From contig OX235264.1 of NCBI GenBank assembly GCA_944472135.2, positions 94,684,319-94,748,318 of the forward strand: a DNA stretch of 64,000 bases. The letters are read 5' to 3'. A program made the position numbers and the translations under genes. The stretch is from Trichobilharzia regenti. Lineage: Eukaryota > Platyhelminthes > Trematoda > Strigeidida > Schistosomatidae. Below the pieces are notes generated by a model. The model was not told where the DNA came from and did no database searches. It was given only the letters and a program-made list of their open reading frames with translations. Shown here in pieces: positions 11,501 through 24,057 of the stretch; position 1 is the first letter of the stretch; the number at the start of each line of letters is the position of its first letter.

Positions 11501-12059
11501 CAGTCTATGACACCCGTTGCAATTCATTGAGGAGGTCTGAGTATTCATCTATGTCCTCCCATCATAGATAGCTATTTCATTCACTAAGCCATTTACGACT
11601 TTGTTATTGCGAGTGGTATCAGGACAAGAAATATTTCAATATATTTTTCGTAACACCTATAGCTAAGTCCACAAATCTCCTGTCGTGCTGACATCACCGA
11701 GCATAAATCTATACTTGATTGAGTCCTGGTCATTGGTCGATAGATGAGCGTTAATTGACAATTATAAATTCGTGACACTACCACTTTATTCCTGATTGAA
11801 GCAAGTGGTTCTAATGAATGGATTTTCTTACATTCTGGTGCTTGATTAGCTGTTGTGACTATCTGTGTCTAGGATGTCAGGTGTGCCATCTCCAATCACA
11901 TTGCTTGGAGATGATGAATAGCCGGGAATTTGCAGAAAATATCAATTATGGATGACTGGATCTACTTGAAAAGCACTCTCTGAATGATGGCTTGTTCAGA
12001 ACACACATTGAGTATACTTGATTCGGTTTATCATAGAAGCCCGCCTGTGCACTTCTCAA

Positions 12060-12300
12060 GAGCCTCAAACGAGCGGTAGGTAACAATTTCCACCGAATGT
12101 TAGAAAAATGTTTGAACTGAATACTGCAAATGGCGTGCGAAACACGAAAAGCACTTTCAACACGCCTCAGTTTTCGACCAACAGACACGTTGTCTCCATA
12201 CTGAAGATCAGATCACCAGGACCAACGAAAAACCCATCACCCAATATATGTGAAGAGGGAAACGGATATTGACTAGGGACCATTCAGTGGAATCTGCTAG
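12060..12300 (+). mobile_element. Very degenerate RTE tail
   Basis: The plus strand contains ATACTGAAGATCAGATCACC, close to the RTE segment AATACTCAAGATCAGATGGCC at 4723-4743, and the preceding 100 bases align loosely with the RTE segment before it. No frame is open. The reverse-strand copy in Q2 is around 50700-50940. The call rests on one short block. Confidence 0.35.
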
Positions 12301-13079
12301 TTTACTTGAATGTCATTCGGCAAATGTCGAGAATTTGTGATTCATCTGCACAGAATATTCTGTGCTGTGTCAAAATATTGTCCCCAACGACTAGTATTAT
12401 TATTAAGGCAAATAATATACTGAGGCATACTACTTATCAGTGATGAGTAGTATAAAATCAACATCCATGAAACAGTAAAAATGGATAGAGAAGCAAGCAA
12501 TTCTCTCCACCCCTGCAAAACTACCATGGATTTCCGCAGACAGCCTTCTGTTAAGATACAAAAATGGCATACTTCACTCATGTCACATCCACATTCACTC
12601 GACGGAGACACATTCTTCACGAAGCTAACTGTTTAACCAAGCCCCTTGAAAAGTGGAGTCCACGTAAATTTTGGCGGATTACACCTCTAGATATCTTCAT
12701 GTCTACCAACGCTGAAGCAAGTGATTGTTTTGACCAGATGGTGAATAATGTAGGGCAGGTTTCGAATTCACAAGTACTAGATCTCTCCCTTGTAAATCTC
12801 GATATTTTTCGATCCACATTGAAGTGCTTCCCAAGTCATGAAACCTTCTCACCCACAATTGGCTCCAAAACATACTGCTGCCTCCATCGTTCAGAATAAC
12901 GCGCACATGAAATTAGCTGGATTTAACGAACTGGACGATAACTCCACACGAATAAAATGCAATATACTGTGAGTAATGACCAGTCGACATTAACCACCCT
13001 AGGCTCCTGCTATCAAATATGCCTTCTAATTCCATCATATGAATAAAAACGATTCATCAGTGCCAACTTGTTGTCCCCA

Positions 13080-13890
13080 AAGTCAAGCAACGATCTCCAG
13101 CAACCACAGACATCTGAAGGTAGTCACTTCTTCCACTTATTTAGGCAGCTTCATTTCAACTGCAGGTGGAATGAATGAGGATGTCAAGTAGTTTGCTTCC
13201 TTCGACACTTAGTCAGCAGATGCAGGGTTCGAATTCCCTCTCCACCCTGTTCAGTCTGGAAAACCGAATATCATCTCTAACCCTTGCGCAGCGTTGAAGT
13301 TAATCCTACTCTCATACAGGAAGTATCTTTTACGTGTATTTGAGAGCAAAATAATATATGATGAGATGAATAATCATAATAATTGTACATCAGGATCGTG
13401 AGGGCAAGACAGATCTTCATTAGTCTGAAACCAATGTGGAAACCTCCTGCAGTTGGTAATACGCACAAATCGCCCATTATAACTGTGATGAGAAATCAGT
13501 ACTTCTGTATGCCTCAGATTTGATGTGTGTGACACGAATAGCACTTTCCACACACCTAGGTCTTTTATCAACATATTCTCTCTCTCCATATTCAGGACCA
13601 GATGACCAGAAAGCCTAATCACGTATGCCTGACAAACAACTCGTCACTCAACAAATGCATTTGGGGAATCACAGAATTACTGGAGACAATTTAATGGCAT
13701 CACACATATAACTGGTGAGTTCAAGGGTGGCATTGACGAGATCTTTTGAGGAGGATATCAAAGCCTTTGTACTATCGTGAGGTCAATTCAACAGGACATT
13801 TGGGAACAGGATGAAGGGAAGATGTGCTACCGGAGCCGTTTGTTGTGTTCTCAACACTAGGGAATATACATAAAATAATAATATATAAAA
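13080..13890 (+). mobile_element. Degenerate RTE 3' region
   Basis: TYLGSFISTAGGMNEDVK (about 13137-13190) matches YLGSIVSTTGGTDEDIK of the RTE copy at 4290-5079. After an interruption, IRIVRARQIFISLKPMWKPP (about 13385-13445) matches IKARIGKARQAFITLKSVWRST. The end has CTAGGGAATATACATAAAATAATAA, like the RTE tail. It is older than the P1 insertion, with many substitutions and small indels. Inverted copies are at about 31401-31976 and 48565-49320. Confidence 0.75.
13190..13376 (+). repeat. tRNA-like (SINE-like) insert inside RTE remnant
   Basis: About 185 bp separate two RTE segments that are adjacent in intact copies. The insert contains GGGTTCGAATTCCC, close to a pol III B box, and ends in an AT-rich stretch (ATGAATAATCATAATAATT). 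A weak A-box-like TGTCAAGTAG precedes it. I see no clear target-site duplication. It fits a tRNA-derived SINE fragment but could be another kind of insert. Confidence 0.4.
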
Positions 13891-15869
13891 TCGAAGAGAA
13901 TAATAATCCTACATCAGATATGGCTTCCATCTTCAGTCACGACTCACAGCTGCTTGTCCTTTCTCACCATCTGAAATTCACTATGTTGCTATGAATGCTG
14001 TTGATGGAAGTCAACAGGCTGTTGAAAATTCTTTCCATGACGCATGCCTCAATTATCTGATACATAGTGAAGCACTGATTTCAGACCAGTTTTCAATATC
14101 CGGATCTTGTTTCTGATACTCATTGCACTAGATTTACACAGTGGTTTCAGAAGAATGTAGCTCTAACATATGAACAACAAAATGGAGGGGATATTATTTG
14201 AACTCCTACAACATATTTCTCAAATGATGAAAAACTGCAATAGAAGTGATCGAATATTTGTCAGGTGGGAGGAGTAGATTGACTTCAGCAGTTGTGTGGT
14301 GACAATATGGTGTACTAATGAACAATAGACTGTGCACCAAAAGTGTCTCCAAGTAAATCATGCTACTGTACAATGCCATATATCCAATAGACATATAATA
14401 ATGCGTTACATTCCTAGTTGTCTGTGAAAGTTGAATAAGATGAGTACTGGTCGAGGTAAAAATCCTGATTTCTTTAACAAAATATTCTGGATTATTGAGT
14501 CATTGTAATGTGAGTATATGAGTAGTACACAGCTGAAAAATACAAGTACATTGAATACGGATATTGACTGAGATTGTGATAAGGAATGCTTGACTAACTA
14601 GAGGCTAACTAAAATATTGACAGCACAGATTTAGATGTCTGTCACTACTAGGAGTTCAACACAATGCTACCAGTTATAATCTTACAAACTGTATGACATG
14701 TGCAAATCGTAGAATCTGTTTAAGGATGGGGAAGAATAAAGGCTTGCACTGAGAGCATAAGTCTGAATCCTACAGGTGTGGCTAAATACAATGAGCGCTG
14801 ATCTCACCAGAATAATGCTCAAATTCTTCTCAAGTAAACTAATTCAGTTAGCAAGTTAATAAAAGTAGAAGATTGTGGTGGTATGGTGAACAGGATCAGT
14901 TGGAGTACTACTAATACTGAATAATAATTGAAAATGAAATGAAGTAAAGATAGTACACATCACCTCTTGACAGATAGGGTGCTTTGCACACTAAACAATT
15001 CCATGTTTAAGGCAAATATATTACCAATCCTGCATTACTGAGATTCTTACTCCCTTTTATTCCTGTCCCTACGTCTCATCAAATGGAACATAAAGTTTCA
15101 AGAGCACATTTCACCTTCACTCCCTTCTTTCCCGTCCTTTTTAACTGGTTCCACAATTATCCACAATCTGTCATTTTATGTTCACACTTGAATCATAATA
15201 TGTCACTCACATGCGTCTATCTCGTCACTTACCACTATATTTCTACACGACTGCATGATGTCTGATATCACACTGAGATCCACTCAGTATACGCTCGTTC
15301 AGTGTCAGTTAACGTTCCGCATAGTGCATGCTTGGTTACCACGTTCGTTGGCAGGAATCATTGTTATTCGCCTGTTGCCCTTCAGGCTATCTAATCTTCC
15401 TTATCGAGTGAGAACAGGTGTTCATGAAAATCCGAGACTGTCTGTATAAAGTGCTATCTGTGAGGATCTCTCAAAGTGCCTGGGAAATATAAAGGCATTG
15501 ACTTGAAATTAGTGTTTGGAAATCGGATCTCACTACATCCCCCTAAATGCTGTAGATCACCACACTGGTATCAGGGTAACGAACCATTATTTGCCTATCT
15601 GATCTTATCACCGCAGTATTTGGAATCCACATCCATGACTCTTTTACTTGAATGAGTGCTGCCTGAGTGGGATGGTGAAAGAGATGACTTCCGTTAGATT
15701 TGCTCTCTTGAAGGTGGTTGACGACTCTGTTATTGTAGTGATACTGGACGGATTTCCTGAAGCTATAAAGAGAAGTAATGACCAGTGGGATCAGTTATGT
15801 CAAGTTGAAGTCAGTGACGATTGAAGGCATGAGAGTGGGCAGCAATATATAAGGAAATAGAGAACATAG

Positions 15870-16225
15870 GCTGGATTCCACATTCATTGTAATGTCATTT
15901 CGACAACGCTTAAATGCAGTCAACGTCAAAATTGAGAAGATTCAGAAAAGCCCGCCCAAGTAAAATGTCATAAAATTACATGAGCATTGCTAAAGATAAT
16001 CAGTCGAGCTAAATGAATATAGACATACTGCGATAATTCGACACATGAGACCTCATTGAGGAATCGAGTGGAGGTCGCTCCTAGTACGCGATGATTTCCT
16101 GTCAATTTAGTCGATATATTGCGCTGAAAATTACGACAGCGTTCAATTCTCTCAAAAGGTTTCATAATACACCAAACAACGCTATACAACTGGCACGGAT
16201 TTCAGATCTCGATCAGATTACAAAC
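15870..16225. repeat. Shared P/Q module, Q1 left arm
   Basis: This stretch resembles the P-arm block at 7476-7910 in the same orientation, with shared CATTCATTGTAATGTCATT, GACAGCGTTCAATTCTC and CACGGATTTCAGATCTCG. Copies in reverse lie at about 29065-29420 in Q1 and 46230-46590 in Q2. The module therefore predates the split between the P and Q palindromes or moved between them. Confidence 0.6.
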
Positions 16226-16440
16226 AGAATTACTGGAAATAATTTACTGATATCACACATATCACTGGTGAGTTCAAGAGTGGCATCGACGAGGTAGTTC
16301 CAGGAGGATACCAAAGACTTTGTACTATCCTGACGTCAGTTCAACAGAAGTTAAGGAAAGAAGATAAAAAGGAGATGTGGTACCGGATTATTTCTTGTGT
16401 TATCAACACCAGGAAATATACATACATACAACAAAACAGG
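16225..16440 (+). mobile_element. Degenerate RTE tail
   Basis: The sequence AATTACTGGAAATAATTTA and the following TCACTGGTGAGTTCAAG resemble the closing part of the older RTE remnant at 13660-13870, including the run GTACTATC...TCAACAG and the final ACACCAGGAAATATACATAC. No frame is open. Reversed copies are at about 28870-29070 and 46060-46240. Confidence 0.45.
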
Positions 16441-16711
16441 CCAAGTACATTCTCACCAATTGTGATTCCATTTCACAGAATAGAAAATGTACAAATAGAA
16501 AATGTACCACAGTGGTCAGTGAACTGTGTTCTTTGGAATTTTCACTTCTGGCTACTGAATCCATTACTGTCGATTTGTTCAGATTATGATTCGCCGTAAG
16601 TGTGTTCTGGAATGCAATCTCCGATATTAATCGTCGTCGTCGTCGTCGACGTGGGGATGTTGTGAATTCAGGAACTTCGCCTACAGCCAGATCGTCGTTC
16701 ACAACGCCTTA

Positions 16712-17137
16712 TCACGAATGAACATGGAGAATGACACTCAGAGTACTTTTCCATACGAACAGTGAAAATCCGTATTCTATCCCAAGAGTAACCCGAATAT
16801 CCCTCATAAACATGTGCACCACAAAAATACCATAAATACTTGTAAGTGTAGCTGATAAACTGTAAACAGGCAGGTAGTTGTGCAGAGGGCTACTCGTGTG
16901 TAATAATTCACTTAGTCGTCCTACTGGAGGTGTGGTGAATTTTGGCCACACAATCCACAACATCGCAGAAAATGTGATGAAACTATATGTGTGATTGCAC
17001 TCTGTCAGAAATCTAGCTTGCGAAATCCGCGATTTTATTTGAGAATTGTTCGTTATTCTGCATATATTTCGCGAATTCGAATACTGAGAACTATCACTTT
17101 CTAATGTCTCTCTCCTAGTAGTATTCAGATTATTCAC
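16712..17137 (-). CDS. Hypothetical 141-codon frame, Q1 left
   Basis: The frame opens at a GTG, so the true start or a splice boundary is unknown. It has a polar N-terminal half (about residues 1-50), then MLWIVWPKFTTPPVGRL and two hydrophobic stretches near residues 85-105 and 115-138. The Q2 copy (39870-40295) is also open, with substitutions such as WILWPK and FVLKST. The Q1 right copy has a one-base deletion and the Q3 copy a stop. No family is recognised. Being open in two of four copies may be chance or recent decay. Confidence 0.25.
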   Translation of the reverse strand: MNNLNTTRRETLESDSSQYSNSRNICRITNNSQIKSRISQARFLTECNHTYSFITFSAMLWIVWPKFTTPPVGRLSELLHTSSPLHNYLPVYSLSATLTSIYGIFVVHMFMRDIRVTLGIEYGFSLFVWKSTLSVILHVHS

Positions 17138-18224
17138 TACTGAGCCACCACGAATTTTAGCTCTGTTTTGTGTGACGACAATTTGGGCTAGGATTTATGT
17201 TCGATATGCCTTCTTGTAAGTCAGCATAACTGGAATATGCATGCAACCAGGCGACTACTATTCTTGTAGTTTCCAGTCACAGAAGACTGCATGAGATGGC
17301 GACGTTTTATCCCATAGAAGATACTATCAAAACTGGAGAGCACAGATATTCATAGAGTGATTCACCATATCAGTGAATTAGTGGTTCAATTTAAGAAATC
17401 GAAGTCTTTCCTGGCTGGCCTGTATCCATATTTATCCCTGACCGTGGAATGTCCTTCCAACAGTTTTCGAAGGAGAGTTGTAATAATAATTCGTTGATAG
17501 CGTTGCGAGAAAATAATGTCACTGCAAGAACTCAACACTATTTCCCCCTCCATTTAGTGTTTTCCTTATGAGAGTAACATCACAGCCTGTATGTGATGGA
17601 GAGACTCGTCGCGTGATTCGTGACAAGCGATTCAAGTTGGTCACATAATTCGTATGTGAATTCAATCTCTCGTCAATGAAGCTGGGAAATCAAGACAGAG
17701 AGAAAGAGAGGAATGGGAGACCAAAATTCGAGAAGAGGGATGCATTCTCTGAACACTGAAGTGCACAATGAGGAGAGGAAGTCAGGAAGACAGACTGTGT
17801 GCAGACTGACATCCTCATCATCATGAATTACAAGTAAAGATAAAGTCAATGAAATATTATGTGAATATCTGGACTGAACAACTCATCGATTCACACAGAC
17901 AAAACTACCCACTGACGGAATTCACAAATTTTGGCTTCCACCAGATAACCAGGTGTGTTGAGTCAGGCTGACCTGATGACATTACTGAAAATCACACAAA
18001 ATCTACTGTCTCACAAACATAAAAGGCATGATATGTGTTAATTACTGTTATCATTGAGAAATATGCGTTATCATTATCGTGTCAGCAATGAGTTTTATTT
18101 GATTTTCACCTTTACAAACAAGATAGATGTTAAGAGAAGCCGATCACAGTCATTTGACTGGATGTGGTAGCCAAGTGATTGTGTTTCTGTCATCACATAT
18201 TATCATTAGTATTGTCTCTATCTT

Positions 18225-18870
18225 TTTGTTATCGGAAAGTTGGGCTTCAGGTGCACGTCTCCACCGCGTTCGGTTCTCTGTCAACATTTCCAGTAGGCTT
18301 CCAGTCTACCCATAACTCATATCTCTTCTTCACATTGGAGTCTGTAGTTTGTTTGAGGTGCTCCTCATGACACGCCAAATCTCTGATCCATAAATTAGCA
18401 CTGAATTCACATTCGAGTCGATAATCCGGATCTCATTATTCATCCTGAGTGCTGTCGATTTCCACACAGATTTGAGAGAAGTGAAAGCTTGACTTGCCTT
18501 CCCGATCCTTGATTTGATATACTCCTCATTTCTGTCCGCCAGTAGTTTGAACAATGCTTTTCAGGTCGGTTGGTAGACGGGTGAAGGAGGTCGCTTCTTT
18601 CAGGTTTCTCCCATTTATGCTGATTGTCGTCTGTTTTTGTTGCTGTTGCTGTTGGCCAGGAATCTTCATCATCTCTGTCTATTTTATGTTCACCTGGATT
18701 CCTGCCATCCTTGTATGCTGCTTTTTACTTGTCATCTTCCAGTTTGTGAGAAATCAGAGAAATGTCATCGGCAAAGCCCACACCAACTTTTGTGTAGCTC
18801 CGTTTCTTTCCTGTGTCTATCCCGCCCACCACTGTTTGTCGCATTATCCAGTCTACCTGAAATCAGGAAA
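18225..18870 (-). mobile_element. RTE fragment with FADD motif, Q1 left
   Basis: On the minus strand this encodes YTKVGVGFADDISLISHKLE, the reverse-transcriptase catalytic box of the RTE family, then MKIPGQQQQQQKQTTISING, ASQAFTSLKSVWKSTALRMN and LIYGSEIWRVMRSTSNK. An internal deletion joins this to the last bases of the coding region. Frameshifts separate the parts. It is inverted at 22990-23690. Confidence 0.85.
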
Positions 18871-19137
18871 ACCAATTGAGATAGTGATTTGTAGTGATTT
18901 CGATAGGAGACGGCTGTTTCGCATGAATCAAAATCATGCGAATCTTTCTCTTATTGATTTGACAACGACGACCATCAAGGACATGTCGTGTGATGACCGA
19001 ATTATTTCTTTTCCTCTGTTTCTCCCTGTGAGCAGATAACACAAGACTTGATCTCATCATGGGTACAAAACCTCTCGGAGAGATGAATTCAAATTCAGAA
19101 CTCTTTGCCGACTTCTGCGCCTTCAACTAACTTGTGA

Positions 19138-21350
19138 TTGGTGTCAGTGTATTCAAGCACAAATATATCCACAAGTCTACATTGGTGTCACTAGATGGGC
19201 AAACCCAAAAAACCAAATTGACTTCATCTCAATTTCAAGGAAGTCCAGGCGCAGCCTACTGAACAAAAAAGTGAGAAGATGAGCAGACGTTGGCTCAGAC
19301 CTCTATCTCGTACAAGGGACAATCCAAATCAAATTAAAAGCTTTCAGTGAAACAGGTGCTGGAGATAGACCACAAGCCAATTTCAACAATCAAAAACTGA
19401 AGGACCAGGCTACAAAGGACATCTTCATTGCAAACATAAGGGAAAAAGCCAAGACACAAATCAACACTAGCGAAGATGTCGGTGTCGAAAAGCACTGGGA
19501 CAACTGGAAAACGGTGTGGAATCAAACCTGCACGGAAGTTCTAGGCAGAAAGAAGGGACAGGACAAACAGTGGCTCACTACGGACACTTGGAAACTAATA
19601 GAAGAAAGAAGGACAGTGAAACAATAGATAATCCAGCGCACCGACGAGCAACAGAAACAGGAGTTGAATGCTAGCTACAATACGCTGAGCAAAAGAGTAA
19701 AGAAGAGTGCCAGGGAAGACAAAAGAAAATATTATGGAACCATGGCAAACGAAGCAGAACAAGCTGCAGGTAAAGGAAACCTCGCCACACTCTACCAAAC
19801 AACTAGGAACATATCGGGCAGAAGTTCGACACAGATTAAGCCAATAAAGGACGACAATGGAAAGTCAATCACCAAAGAGGTGGAGCAAAGAACACACTGG
19901 GCTGAAAACTTCAAAAGACTTCTAAATCGACCGCCACCTACATACAACGCGCCCAACAATACCAACAACGGAAGCAGAACTACGAGTGAACATCGACCCC
20001 CCGATGAACTCAGAGGTCCTGAATGCAATCAAGATGTTAAAAGCTGGAAAGGCAGCAGGACCAGATGGAATCTCAGCAGAAGCATTGAAAATGGACCCTG
20101 GATGCAGAAATCCGACCGGTACAAGCTGGATTCAGGAGAAACAAGTCATGCATTGATCAAATCGCCACACTACGGATCATCATTGAAAAAAACTTGGAAT
20201 GGCAGTCACCCCTCTGTCTCAACTTCATCGACTTTGAAAAGGCCTTCGATAGCACAGCGTCGATCGAGAGGTGATTTGGCAACTACTTCGCTATTACGGG
20301 CTGCCATCGACAATTATACATCTCATCCAACAATTATACGACAATGCTGCATGCCAAGTAATCCACAACGGGAAACTTACGGAAGCCTTCGAAGTGAGGA
20401 CAGGAGTGAGGCAAGGCTGTCTATTATCGCCAATGATCTTCCTGATTGCAGTAGACCGGATAATGCGACAGACAACGGGCAATGAGGAAACAGGCATAAA
20501 ATGAACTCACACAAAAAACTCGGAGGATCTGGACTTCGTCGATGATATATGTCTGATTTCCAACAAACTGGAAGATATGTAAGTGAAAAGCTACAAGCTG
20601 GCAGAAGAAGCATGAAAGATAGGACTTCAAGTGAACATAGATAAACAAGAGGTGATGAAGATTCTTGGCCAACACCAACAGCAGCAACAACAACAGACGA
20701 CAGTCAGTAATAATGGGAAGAACCTGAAAGAAACAACTTCCTTTACCAACCTACGTAGGAAGCATAGTCGCAACTACAGGCGGACGGAATTGACGAAGAT
20801 TTTAAAGCCAGAATCGGAAAAGCAAGACTAGCTTTCAATACTTTTAAGTCTGTGTGGAGGTCAACAGCACTCAGCATGAAAATGAAAATAAGATCCGGAT
20901 TTTCAACCTTAATGTGAACTAAGTTCTACTCACTGCACGGATCAGAGATTTGACGCGTCATAATCAGCATCTCGAACAAATTTCAGACCTTCATTAACAG
21001 TTGTCTTCGCTCAATACTCAAGATCAGATGACCAGAAAAGATCACCAACAAAGATCTCTGGGAGCGAACCAACCAGGAACCGATTGTGAAACAAATAGGC
21101 AGAAATAAATGTAGATGGATTGGCCACACGCTGAGGAAACCATCAAGTGACATCACTTGATAAGCCCTCGAGTGGAAACCGAAAAGGAAGCGGCGAGTTG
21201 GTCGTTAAAAATGACTTGGAAGACGTCATGTGAGGAGGGGAAGAAAGCATGTGGGCAGACTTGGAGCGGAGTGAAAAAGTTGGTAGAAAACCGAAGGCGC
21301 AGCTGAAGCCCTCTGTTCCTCTAGGAATTAAAGGATATCATAATAATAAA
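19138..21350 (+). mobile_element. RTE-clade retrotransposon body, Q1 spacer
   Basis: The piece starts in the C-terminal part of the endonuclease and runs to the 3' tail. Readable segments include HWDNWKTVWNQTC, SKRVKKSAREDKRKYYG, LKAGKAAGPDGISAEALK (about 20035-20090), NFIDFEKAFDS, VIWQLLRYYGLPS, FEVRTGVRQGCLLSPMIFLI (about 20385-20445), a weakened FVDD box near 20540 and the terminal RTE region. Frameshifts and stops break the reading frame several times (for example TAG at about 19625), so it is dead. The same body lies inverted in Q2 at 42970-45185, with paired positions adding to 64325. Confidence 0.93.
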
Positions 21351-21360
21351 TAATATTTGC

Positions 21361-22863
21361 AATTCACAACACAATTTATGATTTCATCATTCCGTTCATC
21401 CGTTTATGTGTGCCCAATATCTGACGAAGCAGATTGTGATTAATAAATCATAAGTTGCTCTCTTCGCCGCCAGGCGACTACAAAAACTCACTCGTTCCCA
21501 CCTGCTGCTATTCAATTTTTTGGTGATACCATATTACATATGAGTCATCACTTTAGTCCATATGTATACTCGCCTTCCCACTCCCTGTCGTCAATTGCAA
21601 GATTCAGGTCACAACGTAGAAAATCGTCAGCGCTAGTCGTACGCATATCCTTACTTCATAAGCTTCAATGCTTTTCATTATAGAAATCACTTTGTATTTG
21701 ACGTTGTAAACGTGCTATTGAATAGGTTCATTGGCTTGTTTGGTGAACTCGGAATTGTTGAAGTAGTTCCAATATTACTTCGTCGTCTACGGCTTCCTGG
21801 TAGCCGATGGATTTGATGTAGACGGTTGACTTGCATTCACTTATCTTTCTCCGATTGACGCGTATCGTCGCGAGCTGATCGGCGCATGGTTCAACTCTCC
21901 AGAATCCAGCTTGTTTCTGGTGGCGTTTCGCAGTCACAGCATCTATCGGTTTTGTGTAAATGAGTTCGTATTTCACTTGGAGTGGAGAGGTCTGAGATCC
22001 TGCACAAGTTCTTGCATAGGCACGTGTCCATGTCTATGTGAATTTGATTATATGTAGTTTCTACTAATCGATAGAAAAATATCTCTCCGAGAGAATGTAG
22101 CTACAAATTCCATCTTGTTCCATGGTACCAGTCGGAGTACATGTCTCCATCATTGTCTCAGTGTTCAGTATTATATTTCAACTCATTTATTTCAATAACC
22201 AATTGACTTACTAACCATCTGACTTACTAACCAACTGTCTTATCAACTATTACCTGTGCATCTGGTGCAGTTTTGCTAGTGACAGAGTGGGTGTTTGGGT
22301 GACTCCGGCCTGTTAGCAAGTGATTTCCATTTGAGACGTTCTTCCTGCTTATCAAATGTTCTTGGAGGATTTCTGAGTTGTTAAAATCAAATTGGTGGTC
22401 TGATTTCACAGCATAGTTGATACTTTCTCAGGTCTCCTGGTTGCGTTGGCTTCCATGCTGGAAGAAATCAGACTCCATTTGTTCAATTCATCTCTTCTTG
22501 ATTTCTACCGAGGTTTGTTCGATACATCTTGTGTCACATTTTGGTTACTTAAGGTTACAGACATACACAGTGAGGCCATTGGAATAGACTCATTCCCCTA
22601 AACAGGGTTGCATTTCACTCTGTCTGAGCTTTCGAAAGGAAAGTCTGATACAGCGTTTATTGACTTCTCTACTAATCTGAGCATATGTAATATGTTATCA
22701 CCAAAAAGTTGAATAGCAGCAGGTGGGAACGACTGTGTTTAGGTAGGAGGCTGGCGGCGAAGAGAGCAAATTATGATTTATTAATCACAATCTGCTTCGT
22801 CAGATATTGGGCACACATAAACGGATAAACGGAATGATGAAATCATAAATTGTGTTGTGAATT
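21361..22863 (-). mobile_element. Composite unit with inverted Penelope-type LTRs
   Basis: Both ends carry an inverted repeat of about 185 bp starting AATTCACAACACAATTTATG and including CCACCTGCTGCTATTCAA. Inside, minus strand, is HQFDFNNSEILQEHLISRK (about 22360-22400), resembling the conserved segment after the GIY-YIG box of Penelope-like elements, and at 21725-21976 an 82-codon stretch (QKQAGFWRVEPCADQLATIR...STVYIKSIGYQEAVDDEVI) that looks like a decayed RTE reverse-transcriptase QAGFR..CADQIATLR...FDS.D region. Inverted LTRs are typical of Penelope-like elements. The unit is repeated in reverse at 41462-42964. Confidence 0.65.
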
Positions 22864-22989
22864 ACAAGTAAGGTACTTCGATTCAGTGCAAAGAGAAATA
22901 GAAATTATTCGGTCATCACACGACATGTCCTTGATGGTCGTCGTTGTCAAATCAATAAGAGAAAGATTCGCATGATTTTGATTCATGCG

Positions 22990-23690
22990 AAACAGCCGTC
23001 TCCTATCGAAATCACTACAAATCACTATCTCAATTGGTTTTCCTGATTTCAGGTAGACTGGATAATGCGACAAACAGTGGTGGGCGGGATAGACACAGGA
23101 AAGAAACGGAGCTACACAAAAGTTGGTGTGGGCTTTGCCGATGACATTTCTCTGATTTCTCACAAACTGGAAGATGCCAAGTAAAAAGCAGCATACAAGG
23201 ATGGCAGGAATCCAGGTGAACATAAAATAGACAGAGATGATGAAGATTCCTGGCCAACAGCAACAGCAACAAAAACAGACGACAATCAGCATAAATGGGA
23301 GAAACCTGAAAGAAGCGACCTCCTTCACCCGTCTACCAACCGACCTGAAAAGCATTGTTCAAACTACTGGCGGACAGAAATGAGGAGTATATCAAATCAA
23401 GGATGGGGAAGGCAAGTCAAGCTTTCACTTCTCTCAAATCTGTGTGGAAATCGACAGCACTCAGGATGAATAATGAGATCCGAATTATCGACTCGAATGT
23501 GAATTCAGTGCTAATTTATGGATCAGAGATTTGGCGTGTCATGAGGAGCACCTCAAACAAACTACAGACTCCAATGTGAAGAAGAGATATGAGTTGTGGG
23601 TAGACTGGAAGCCTACTGGAAATGTTGACAGAGAACCGAACGCGGTGGAGACGTGCACCTGAAGCCCAACTTTCCGATAACAAAAAGATA
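22990..23690 (+). mobile_element. RTE fragment with FADD motif, Q1 right
   Basis: Plus-strand mirror of the fragment at 18225-18870. It contains the FADDISLISHKLED box (about 23138-23180) and the QAFTSLKSVWKST region (about 23418-23460). It has the same internal deletion, so it was copied with the arm rather than inserted separately. Confidence 0.85.
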
Positions 23691-24057
23691 GAGACAATAC
23701 TAATGATAATATGTGATGACAGAAACACAATCACTGGGCTACCACATCCAGTCAAATGACTGTGATCGGCTTCTCTTAACATCTATCTTGTTTGTAAAGG
23801 TGAAAATCAAATAAAACTCAGTGCTGGCGCGATAGTGATAACGCATATTTCTCAATGATAACAGTAATTAACACATATCATGCCTTTTATGTTTGTGAGA
23901 CAGTAGATTTTGTGTGATTTTCAGTAATGTCATCAGGTCAGCCTGACTCAACACACCTGGTTATCTGGTGGAAGCCGAAATTTGTGAATTCCGTCAGTGG
24001 GTAGTTTTGTCTGTGTGAATCGATGAGTTGTTCAGTCCAGATAATCACATAGCATTT

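Larger units (their letters stand above)
11166..19012. repeat. Palindrome Q1, left arm
   Basis: The stretch from about 13115 to 19012 is repeated in reverse at 22897-31976. The outer 11166-13115 has no partner in Q1 but is matched in reverse by the outer right arm of Q2 (about 49320-51823). Contents are RTE tails, a tRNA-like insert, the shared P/Q module and a 141-codon frame. I see nothing recognisable at 11166-12060, 12300-13080 (apart from a roughly 80-100-nt extra segment near 12620-12700 that Q2 lacks), 13900-15870 or 17140-18220. Confidence 0.93.

Noticed and set aside
16590..16605. A GTAAGT donor-like site after a hydrophobic open frame in Q1 left
   Set aside because: No frame leads into it consistently in Q1, Q2 and Q3, and no acceptor with a continuing frame is visible downstream.
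16625..16655. A (CGT)n run giving a stretch of Arg or Val in short frames
   Set aside because: It is a simple repeat that changes length between copies (compare 28660 and 39790).
17030..17215. A possible exon between TCTCTCTCCTAG and TTGTAAGT with a hydrophobic reading
   Set aside because: The supposed acceptor region has length changes between copies, the reading frame upstream is closed, and the Q3 copy is strongly changed, so there is no consistent gene model.
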